From the NCBI GenBank assembly GCA_910578795.1, contig CAJTSD010000044.1, positions 1-29,938 on the forward strand: 29,938 nt of DNA, written 5' to 3'. The position numbers were made by a program, and so were the translations under genes. The stretch is from an uncultured Lachnospiraceae bacterium (GTDB lineage: Bacteria; Bacillota; Clostridia; Lachnospirales; Lachnospiraceae). Of the stretch, positions 15,228 through 22,680 are shown in pieces (within the stretch, counting starts at the first letter, position 1; each line of letters starts with the position of its first letter). The notes beneath the pieces are model-generated. The model saw only the letters and a program-made list of their open reading frames with translations. It was not told the DNA's origin and ran no database searches.

Positions 15228-16184
15228 TTATTCCATTGGAAACAGCAGCTTTTCATAATCCGGTTCCCGCAGGTTTTCCTTTTCAATATAATAAATATCT
15301 GCCGTAACGGGAATGCTGTCCGCCCGTTCCAGCACCTGAACTGCCGCACGCACACTCAGATAGCCGATGCTGAAGTCATCTGTCACGCAGACGCCGGAAA
15401 TCCGTCCGCTGTCCAAATTGTTCAAAATCGGTACCGTGTTTCCCCTGCCGTAAATCCCACAGACATGCTCCATCGCATTTGGATTTTCCACGAGAATGTT
15501 TGACACTTCCGTTAGAATTTCCGGATTTTCCGCCAATAGAACGACTTTTTCCCCGACTCCCAAGGCACCCATTGCCGTCCGAAGCACCGCCTCCGGCTCC
15601 CACGCAGTGACGAACATCGTACGCCCTTCTTTGGAAAATGCCGCGTCGGCACCCTTTAAAAACAGGCGGTCACTGCCGCTTTGTCCTGCTGAATCGGTCA
15701 ATATCCACACAGGGCAGTCCGCCGGAATATCGTTTTGCATTTCATTCGCAAGCAGCTTTCCCATCTGTTCATAATCAATCACAATGGTTCCGGCTCCAGG
15801 GTTCTCCATAATCTTTGGTTGTAGGTAAACCACCGGAACAGCCATCGCTTTGCCCATAACACGCTCTTCATCTACCGGCACGACAATCAGCGCATCTGCG
15901 CCGTCCTGCTGTTCCCGGTCCATCAGCTCCATCTGCTGTCCGGCGTCCGATTTATCGTACAGCGTAATAAAATGGACGTCAACGTTAAATTCCTTTGCCG
16001 CCTGGTCTATGCCCTTACGGAAATTACTGTAATTGTCGCTGCGCGCATCTTCTATAATCACCGCAATCTGATGGATTTCCCGCTCCGGCTCCCGAATAAT
16101 CAAATCCGTGGAACACATGAGAAAAAGCACCGTTAAAAATGCGACGTATAAAAATACAATCCACTTTCCACCTTTTCCAATCAT
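15228..16184 (-). CDS. Membrane-anchored sugar-binding protein next to a sensor kinase
   Basis: This 318-residue protein starts with an uncleaved-looking membrane helix (WIVFLYVAFLTVLFLMC, about residues 8-24) followed by a periplasmic-binding-protein fold (substrate-binding type Peripla_BP_4). The calcium loop seen in the two neighbouring binding proteins is absent, and the lipobox is poor, so it is probably tethered by its N-terminal helix. AAGGAGCGGGA lies before the chosen ATG at 16184. The position, 44 bases after the kinase gene, and the anchor both resemble XylFII-type sugar sensors that work with LytS/YesM kinases. Ligand unknown. Confidence 0.8.
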   Translation of the reverse strand: MIGKGGKWIVFLYVAFLTVLFLMCSTDLIIREPEREIHQIAVIIEDARSDNYSNFRKGIDQAAKEFNVDVHFITLYDKSDAGQQMELMDREQQDGADALIVVPVDEERVMGKAMAVPVVYLQPKIMENPGAGTIVIDYEQMGKLLANEMQNDIPADCPVWILTDSAGQSGSDRLFLKGADAAFSKEGRTMFVTAWEPEAVLRTAMGALGVGEKVVLLAENPEILTEVSNILVENPNAMEHVCGIYGRGNTVPILNNLDSGRISGVCVTDDFSIGYLSVRAAVQVLERADSIPVTADIYYIEKENLREPDYEKLLFPME

Positions 16185-16228
16185 TCCCGCTCCTTTACTG
16201 TTCACTTCGTTTTAATAACAGGTAAAAA

Positions 16229-18031
16229 TTAAGTCCTGACCGAACAGTGACCATTTTTTTCAATTTCCGCATAAACCCGCACCGGAAGACGTATCGTAAT
16301 CGTCGTCCCCTCGTCCGGTTCCGACCAGATTGACAGTCCGTAATCGTCCCCAAAATACAACTTTATCCGTTCCATCACATTTTTTACGCCAATTCCAGAA
16401 CCCCGTTTGGAGGAAACATGATGTTCCTCTCCCAAAAGCTCCTCTACCTGTTTTTCCGTCATTCCTAAACCATTGTCGCGGACCAAAAAACGCAGCTCCT
16501 CTTCCTTTCGGTACACCTCCACGCGGATTTCACCATCGCCGTCCATAAATTCCATTCCATGATAAATGGCATTTTCCACAAGCGGCTGCAACGTCAGCTT
16601 CAGGCTGACCAAATTCAGGACGTCCTCGTTTGCCTCGATTTTGTATTCAAATTTATTTTTAAACCGCATCTGCTGAATCATCAGATAATTTCGCACATGC
16701 TCCAGCTCGTCCTTCACCGTGATAATGCTTTTGCCTTTGCTTAGGCTGATGCGGAAAAACCGTGCGAGCGCCGTAACGACCTTAACTGCCTCCTGCTTTT
16801 GCTCGTTTTCAATCATCCATACAATAATATCCAGCGTATTATAAAGAAAATGCGGGTTAATCTGCGATTGCAGAATGTCAAACTCGTTTCTGCGCTTGGA
16901 TTCATGTTCTGCAACAATATCTTCCATCAGCTCCTTAATCCGCTTTGCCATATCACCGATTGACCTGCCCAAATGCCTGATTTCATAGGAGCCTCCCATG
17001 TAGACCTCCGTGTCCAGCTCTCCCGCCTCGATGGCATTGACTGATTTCTCCAGTTTCTGAATCGGAATCGTAATCCTCGAAGAAATGTAGGTATTAATCA
17101 GAATCAGAACCAGCAGAAAAGCCGCCAGCACAAACACCAGAAAAAGCCGCATCTTCAAATTATTCAAAGACAGCCCCTTTTCAGGCGTCACGCTCAAAAG
17201 CTTCCAGCCTGTATATCCCACCGACTTTACATTAATATCACGCCATTCCCCGTCATACTGTTCCCGGTAGCTGCCATCCTGATAGTCTGCTGCAACGGCA
17301 ATATTCTCCGCCGCCTGTCCGGTTGCGATAAGCTGCATTTTAGGGTGGTAGATTAATTCCCCGTCATTGCCCAGCATATACAAGTATCCCTGATTTCCAA
17401 GCGTAATGTTTTCCAAAATCTGCGCCAAACTGTTATACCGGATGTCAATCAGCAAAATTCCCTGCTCGGTCGATGTGCCGTACGTAATTTCGACTGCACG
17501 GGTCAATGTAATTACCCATCGGTACTGGTTCTCATTATTATCAAAAATATACTGCACATGCGGTGTTGTAAAATGCAGGTTTTCCGTCCGCGCAAGCGTG
17601 TTGCCAAACCATTCCTCCTGCGTCACATCAAGCCCGGTCTTTAGACGTGCCGCAGGCACAGACTCCAAAAGCGCTCCGTCTTTAGACAATAGCGCAATGT
17701 TTGCAATGCTGTCCTTATTATTGTCATAGAGCAGCGTAATCCGGCTGTTGAGCGACTCCTCTCCCAAATCGGCATTTTTGATGACGCCATAATAAAGGCT
17801 GTCCGACAGCTTCATAATCGTGCGCAGGTAGGAGTCCACCGAACGGTTAATCTGCCCTAAAACCGCCTGGTTTTCGTCTTGGACGGCAAGTGTGAGTTGG
17901 CGGGACATCTGCAGATATAGAATTACCCCAATCAACAGGATAATTGCCAGTGCGCTGACTGTAAAATAGATAAAAATCATTGACCGGATACTGTTCTTTT
18001 TTCCCTGTCCTACCGGTAAATCCTGTTCCAT
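16229..18031 (-). CDS. YesM/LytS-type sensor histidine kinase
   Basis: The 600-residue kinase has TM1 at about 18-40, an extracellular dCache-like domain to about 290, TM2 at about 296-316, a HAMP region to about 370, and a His_kinase domain with INPHFLYNTLD (phosphoacceptor H394). The HATPase part has the N-box LQPLVENAIYHG (481-492), DNGLGM (519-524) and GSGIGVKNVMERI (544-556). All catalytic motifs are intact. It would phosphorylate the YesN-type regulator encoded 11 bases upstream in the same operon. Two binding-protein genes follow it, so the extracellular domain probably reads their ligand state. Confidence 0.93.
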   Translation of the reverse strand: MEQDLPVGQGKKNSIRSMIFIYFTVSALAIILLIGVILYLQMSRQLTLAVQDENQAVLGQINRSVDSYLRTIMKLSDSLYYGVIKNADLGEESLNSRITLLYDNNKDSIANIALLSKDGALLESVPAARLKTGLDVTQEEWFGNTLARTENLHFTTPHVQYIFDNNENQYRWVITLTRAVEITYGTSTEQGILLIDIRYNSLAQILENITLGNQGYLYMLGNDGELIYHPKMQLIATGQAAENIAVAADYQDGSYREQYDGEWRDINVKSVGYTGWKLLSVTPEKGLSLNNLKMRLFLVFVLAAFLLVLILINTYISSRITIPIQKLEKSVNAIEAGELDTEVYMGGSYEIRHLGRSIGDMAKRIKELMEDIVAEHESKRRNEFDILQSQINPHFLYNTLDIIVWMIENEQKQEAVKVVTALARFFRISLSKGKSIITVKDELEHVRNYLMIQQMRFKNKFEYKIEANEDVLNLVSLKLTLQPLVENAIYHGMEFMDGDGEIRVEVYRKEEELRFLVRDNGLGMTEKQVEELLGEEHHVSSKRGSGIGVKNVMERIKLYFGDDYGLSIWSEPDEGTTITIRLPVRVYAEIEKNGHCSVRT

Positions 18032-18042
18032 AGCGCTCCTTT

Positions 18043-19665
18043 CTACTGACCGCTCTCCTGTGTTCCCCGATACTTTGTCGGTGAGACGCCGAAGCGCTTT
18101 TTAAACACGTAGCTGAAATAATTCTGCTCCTGATACCCTACTTTTTGGGCTATCATATAGGTCTTGTCGTCCGTTTCGTTTAACAGCTCCACTGCCTTTT
18201 TGAGCCGGAGCTCCGTCAGATAGTTGACATAACTTTGTCCGGTTTCTTTTTTAAATACCGTTGAAAAATAAGCCGGACTCATATGCAGGTGGCGGCACAG
18301 CGTTTCCACTGACAGCTCCGAATCCGCATAATGCTCCCTGATATATGTTTTTGCCTCTTCAATAACCTTCCGCGTTGTATTGTCACGTTCCCGGTTCAGC
18401 GCTTCGTTCATGCGGCATGCCACAGGAATAATCTTGTCCGCAAATTCCGCTTTGTTGCAAATCCCCTCCAAAATCACTTTATACTGCTCTTTTGAGTCAA
18501 ACATCACATCAATGTCCAAATTGTACTGCTGCATAATCCGAAACAGGCAGTTGGCGATAGACAGCATATAAATCTGATATTGCCTTGAATGGACTTTCGC
18601 GTCCTCCATGCAGGAGGATAGGTTGCGCACCATTGCTTCAATCGTTTCACGGGAACCGAATTTGATTGCCGTCGTCAGCTCCTCCTCGTCCTTTGCCTGA
18701 AACTGTAAGGTTCCCCGATTGACAGGCTCCACGTCATTGATATAAATAGGTTTTCCTTCGCCCACAATCGCGCGGTATCCCAATGCATCGACTGCTGTCT
18801 GATAAGAACTGCCGATGTCCTGAAGCGCATCACAGCTTCGTCCCACGCCGACTGTAATCGCAATTTCAAGCAAACGCCTGCTTTCCCTGCAAATATCGCC
18901 AAACAGATTCATTAATCCTGTCTGGGTATTATTTTCGTCAATTGCCGCTATCACGGTAATCCCTTCCAGGGAGGCAAAAATCGCAAAACGGCAGTATGTC
19001 TTAAGGCTGTCCTCCACTAATCCGCGCACGGAAATGGGAATCAGTTCCTGATGCATGGACAGCGCTTTTGTTTCCTCGCATTCTACCTGTTCCACATGGA
19101 TAACCGCCGCCAGCCACTTGCGCGCGTCCAAAATGTCAATCTCATACTCCCGCAGTCTTGACACGACTGCCGTCATGTCCGTCGTGCGGTTTACCAGATT
19201 ATTTAGAAACAGTTCCCGCAAAATGGGAAGGCTTCCTAAATAATGCTCCCGCAGGGTATTGATATTGCGCCGCTGTTCAATTTCCTTGTCCAGGCTGTCG
19301 CGTATTCTTTTTAAAATGACGGCAAGCTCCTCTCCGTTGACGGGTTTTAGGATATATTCGGTCACTTCCAGTTTGATTGCCTGCTTTGCGTACTCGAAAT
19401 CATCATAGCCGGAAAAGATTAAAATCTTCATGGATGGGTGTTTTTCGCGGATCCGCGCCGTCAGTGTTAAACCGTCCATATAAGGCATACGGATGTCTGT
19501 GATGACGACATCGGGCTCAAGCTGCTCCAGTTTCTCCAGCGCCTCTTCCCCATTCTCTGCGTCGCCTACGACCACAAATCCCAGTTTTTCCCAGTCCATT
19601 TTGCGGATAATCGCTTTACGGACCTCCTCTTCATCGTCCACCAGCATAATACGGTACGGAGTCAT
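18043..19665 (-). CDS. YesN-type response regulator with AraC-family DNA-binding domain
   Basis: The 540-residue protein has a receiver domain at 1-120 with the acidic pocket D10-D11, phosphoacceptor D57 (VITDIRMPYMDG) and K107 (LKPVNG). A middle region of about 300 residues follows, and the C-terminal 100 residues are two AraC-type HTH motifs (SVETLCRHLHMSPAYFSTVFKKETG; MIAQKVGYQEQNYFSYVFKKRFG). All receiver key residues are present. It is the first gene of the sensing operon and is the likely activator of mglB. The start at 19665 is the conserved TPYRIMLVDDE; a longer reading to 19701 lacks support. Confidence 0.93.
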   Translation of the reverse strand: MTPYRIMLVDDEEEVRKAIIRKMDWEKLGFVVVGDAENGEEALEKLEQLEPDVVITDIRMPYMDGLTLTARIREKHPSMKILIFSGYDDFEYAKQAIKLEVTEYILKPVNGEELAVILKRIRDSLDKEIEQRRNINTLREHYLGSLPILRELFLNNLVNRTTDMTAVVSRLREYEIDILDARKWLAAVIHVEQVECEETKALSMHQELIPISVRGLVEDSLKTYCRFAIFASLEGITVIAAIDENNTQTGLMNLFGDICRESRRLLEIAITVGVGRSCDALQDIGSSYQTAVDALGYRAIVGEGKPIYINDVEPVNRGTLQFQAKDEEELTTAIKFGSRETIEAMVRNLSSCMEDAKVHSRQYQIYMLSIANCLFRIMQQYNLDIDVMFDSKEQYKVILEGICNKAEFADKIIPVACRMNEALNRERDNTTRKVIEEAKTYIREHYADSELSVETLCRHLHMSPAYFSTVFKKETGQSYVNYLTELRLKKAVELLNETDDKTYMIAQKVGYQEQNYFSYVFKKRFGVSPTKYRGTQESGQ

Positions 19666-19758
19666 GTTCTGTTCCTGCCTTTCTGTTTTTGTACGCGGCA
19701 CGCCGCATCGACGGTTTCTGTTTTCGCCACGGTTGTCATAATTTTTAATATTATATAT

Positions 19759-19787
19759 AATATATCTTATTTTTTTTGTTTTTTCAA
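19759..19787 (-). promoter_or_regulatory. Promoter of the YesN/YesM operon
   Basis: TTGAAA (19782-19787) and TATATT (19759-19764) are 17 bases apart on the minus strand, within a very AT-rich stretch about 95 bases before the yesN-type start. Confidence 0.6.
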
Positions 19788-19881
19788 TGAAATCTCTGTT
19801 GGCGCATTTTCAAATCTGCCTGATTGTCACAAAATCTTCCGAATTGTTTTCCTGTTGTATAAAAAACAAAGCAACCTTTTA

Positions 19882-19890
19882 TGCTATAAT
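19882..19890 (+). promoter_or_regulatory. Extended -10 promoter element before the LytTR gene
   Basis: TGC directly precedes a perfect TATAAT (19885-19890), an extended -10 element about 55 bases before the LytTR start codon. No good -35 box is seen, which is acceptable for an extended -10 promoter. The intergenic stretch 19666-19945 holds this and the divergent YesN/YesM promoter. Confidence 0.5.
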
Positions 19891-19945
19891 AAAAGAAAAC
19901 AAACTGGATGAATTTACGATGACAGGTTGCGAGGAGCGATCTTCC

Positions 19946-20652
19946 ATGCTGATTTATTTATGCGATGATTCCAAGAGTGATATTCTGCGGCTAAAGCATT
20001 ATCTGAACGGGTATGCCAAGCAACGGCAAATGAATTTTGAGTTGATTTCTTTTTCTTCCGGCGAAGAACTGCTTGCCGTGTTTACACAGGCGGTCCTCAG
20101 ACCCGAACTGGTTTTTTAGATATCTTTATGGAGAAAATGAGCGGTATGGAGGCGGCAAGGCAGTTGCGGCAAAGGGACTATCAGGGGGGATTTATTTTTA
20201 CGACTTCCTCGCCAGGGCACACAATGGACAGCTATGAGGTGAATGCGTTATATTATCTGCAAAATCCTTACGACCGCCGTCACTTTGAAAACGCTATGTT
20301 GCGCTGCGGCTCCCTGCTGCAAAAGGCAAAGCCACAATTCACATTTCTTCAAAGAAAAAAAGAAGTGTCCATACCATATGATGATATTATCTTTTTTGAA
20401 ACCGGAAAATCACACACGGTTGCCCTGCATACGGTGACAGGTATTTATTCCCTGAATTACACACTCACGCATGTTGTGGAGTGTTTGAAAGATACGTATT
20501 ATTTCCTTTCCGTGGGACGCAGTTTTTTGATTAACATTCATCACGTATCCGGACAGATTGGCAACGACCTTTCCATGTCCGACGGCTCTATTGTTCAAGT
20601 TCCTTTGCGCAAACAGAGCGAAATCCTTACTGCTGTTTTTGCTGATGACTAA
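19946..20652 (+). pseudogene. LytTR-family response regulator broken by a one-base frameshift
   Basis: Two overlapping readings together give one protein of about 235 residues: a receiver domain (MLIYLCDDSKSD at the start) and a LytTR DNA-binding domain (FLQRKKEVSIPYDDIIFFE to the end). The reading frame stops at TAG (20117-20119) straight after PELVF. One more T in the six-T run at 20112-20117 restores LDIFMEKMSGMEAA, which carries the phosphoacceptor Asp. The conserved receiver Lys is replaced by Asn (LQNPYD). GAGGAG precedes the ATG at 19946. It could be a true pseudogene, a sequencing error, or rescued by slippage at the T-run. Confidence 0.85.
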
Positions 20653-20693
20653 CTGCACGGCTTGCGTTTTTGCTGTTGTTTTATCATTCGTTC

Positions 20694-21523
20694 TTAGAAG
20701 GCATCGCTCCAAATTACGTTATTATCAGCGGCGGTGATTTTGAAGGTTACGGTTTTGATGCCGCTATAGCCTTTTTGGGGAATACCCGTTACAGTTACGG
20801 TGGCTTTTCCCGGTTTTGTGCTGTTGGTGTAGCGGACGGTGTACGCGTCTGCAGGAATCTGTTCCCCTGTGCCGGTTCGATGATGAGCGTCCCCATGCCG
20901 ACAGCATCCGTGTTTTTTGTTCTGACAGTATAGTCTTTGCCCTGTGCGAGGGTTGTTTTACCAACTTTTACGGTGAGATTTGCCAAGTCAGTTTCAAGTT
21001 TTGTATTTGGTTCCGTATTCTGATACGGGTAGCTTTTTGCAAGCCCCGTCACCTTTGCGCTGTTTAAAAGCAGCGTGCCCTTGGGCTTGACATGAAATTT
21101 ACGCGTGATGCTGCCCGTGTAGTTTCCGGTTCCGCTTATGGCAATGTCGTAGCTGTCCGCCAAGGCTGACGTGATGTTTGCGTCATAGGAAAGGATATAG
21201 TCTTTCTTTTCCTTTAGTTTTTTTCCGTTCCATGTGACGGTTACCTGCGGTTTCAGTTTTTTGCCTGTTGCAATGGCAGTCGATACGGTAACAGAAACGG
21301 CGTTTTGCGTATCCTTACCAAGGTCAATTCTTTCTATTATAAAAGTCTGTGTCGCCTTTCCTTTGTAGTTTCCTTTGCCTAATACGGTAATCTGCGCGAT
21401 GCCTGCATTTTTGTTGTTTTTGTAAGAAATCGTATATTCCGTTTTTTCCTGTAAAATCTCTCCTTCAGATACCTGTACGTATAAAAAACAAAGAAAAGAA
21501 TTTTTTGTCCATTTTTTGTCCAT
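20694..21523 (-). pseudogene. Fragment of an Ig-like repeat surface protein with a frameshift
   Basis: The translated region holds repeats of the surface-protein Ig-like type, with landmarks such as LGKGNYKGKATQTFII, GTGNYTGSITRKFHV and DYILSYD or DYTVRTK strands. The open reading ends at 20795 in unrelated residues. One extra G in the GGGG run near 20869-20872 would continue it as GEQIPADAYTVRYTNSTK and then to a natural stop at 20694. The 5' end opens abruptly inside a repeat with no signal peptide, so the gene is also truncated there. It is a remnant of a larger exported or wall protein. Confidence 0.72.
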
Positions 21524-21563
21524 CTTGTGTTTTCCTTGCTTTCTGCTTATAAAAATAGTAAAA

Positions 21564-21569
21564 TATAAT
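21564..21569 (+). promoter_or_regulatory. Possible -10 box of the coiled-coil protein gene
   Basis: A TATAAT lies about 80 bases before the coiled-coil gene in an AT-rich 124-base gap. The -35 region (TTCTGC) is poor, so the assignment is tentative. Confidence 0.35.
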
Positions 21570-21647
21570 TATATACAATCGTAACCAAAAACATATTAAC
21601 GGATGTGCTGTTTCAAATATTTTATAATCAGAGAAGGAGATTCTGTT

Positions 21648-22634
21648 ATGGGAGTTGGAAGAATAACATCAATGAACAGTATGTCAGGCATGTGGAGAAC
21701 TACGAAAGGTTCAGCAGATGTAAAAAGTAAAAACATTCAAAATGAAATCAAAGATTTACAACAGCAGATGCAGAAAATATCTTCAAATGAGAAACTTTCT
21801 GTAGATGAAAAAGCAAATGAACGTAAAAAGCAGCAAAGAGAACTATCCAGTCTGAATACGGAGCTGCAACGACATCAGGAGGCATTTCTCCAGTCACAAA
21901 AGAGAGAAATGCAAATAACAGAACTACAAAAAGACACGAAACCGGCAGGCAAAGAAAATATAACCGTCCAAACACAGACAGATGAAACTAGACAAAAGAA
22001 CACCGTTGATATTGATAAAGAAACAGAGAAAGCAGAACGTTCTCAGGAAAAGATGCCCGCAGCCGCACCGGCAGACTTGTCTGCGCAACAGAACGGCAAA
22101 CAGAGTACCGTTATCTTTAAAAGCGACGATGGTACTGTTATTTTAAAAGAAGAAAGGAATGCAGCACAAAAGCAGGCTGATGAGAAAAAAGAAGAACGCA
22201 TTGCCAAAGAAACAACAAAAGCCATAGAGGATGCGCAGGAACCCGATACAGGTCTGTCTCAAAAAGCGATTCATGAAATTGTGTCAGCAGACGCTTCTGC
22301 ACAGCAAACAGGACGTCGGGAAGCCGTTATCGCCAAAATCAGAAACGACATTACTGTTTTAAAGGGTGAAATGCATCAGGACGAAATGCGGGGCTTCAAT
22401 ACCGATAAGAAACAGGCGGAGCTTGAAAAACTGGAGAGAAAGGAAGAACAGGCAAGAACATTCCCATTTCCAGCTTCAGGGAAATCCGGCAGTGCAATGA
22501 AGGCAACACCAAAAACGAATGCTCCCGAAGCACGAAACAATTCGGAACATAACGTTATAAATCATATTGCTAATTTATCAAAAGAAGAAGAACAGGCATC
22601 ACAGCAAAAATTTTCTGTTGTTTTGGGAAATTAA
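21648..22634 (+). CDS. Lys/Glu/Gln-rich coiled-coil protein (FlxA-like N-terminal region)
   Basis: A 328-residue, very hydrophilic protein with no signal peptide or membrane segment. Residues about 20-110 are helical and coiled-coil, KNIQNEIKDLQQQMQKISSN and following, resembling the FlxA-like proteins common in Lachnospiraceae. The rest is charged and partly low-complexity, with two similar segments (SAQQNGKQSTVIFKSDDGTVILKEE and SAQQTGRREAVIAKIRNDITVLKGE) that look like an internal duplication. GAAGGAG precedes the ATG at 21648. Codon use is richer in A than in the neighbours. Function unknown. Confidence 0.75.
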   Translation: MGVGRITSMNSMSGMWRTTKGSADVKSKNIQNEIKDLQQQMQKISSNEKLSVDEKANERKKQQRELSSLNTELQRHQEAFLQSQKREMQITELQKDTKPAGKENITVQTQTDETRQKNTVDIDKETEKAERSQEKMPAAAPADLSAQQNGKQSTVIFKSDDGTVILKEERNAAQKQADEKKEERIAKETTKAIEDAQEPDTGLSQKAIHEIVSADASAQQTGRREAVIAKIRNDITVLKGEMHQDEMRGFNTDKKQAELEKLERKEEQARTFPFPASGKSGSAMKATPKTNAPEARNNSEHNVINHIANLSKEEEQASQQKFSVVLGN

Positions 22635-22645
22635 GGTATCCGAAA

Positions 22646-22680
22646 GGCGGAGCAGCGGACTTGTAAGTCACTGCCCCGCC
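22646..22680. terminator. Long hairpin at a convergent gene end
   Basis: A 10-base stem with one mismatch (22646-22655 with 22671-22680) encloses a second five-base stem (22658-22662 with 22665-22669). It lies where the coiled-coil gene and the hybrid kinase remnant end facing each other and overlaps the kinase stop codon. T-runs are weak, so it may act as a processing or partial terminator hairpin. Confidence 0.5.
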
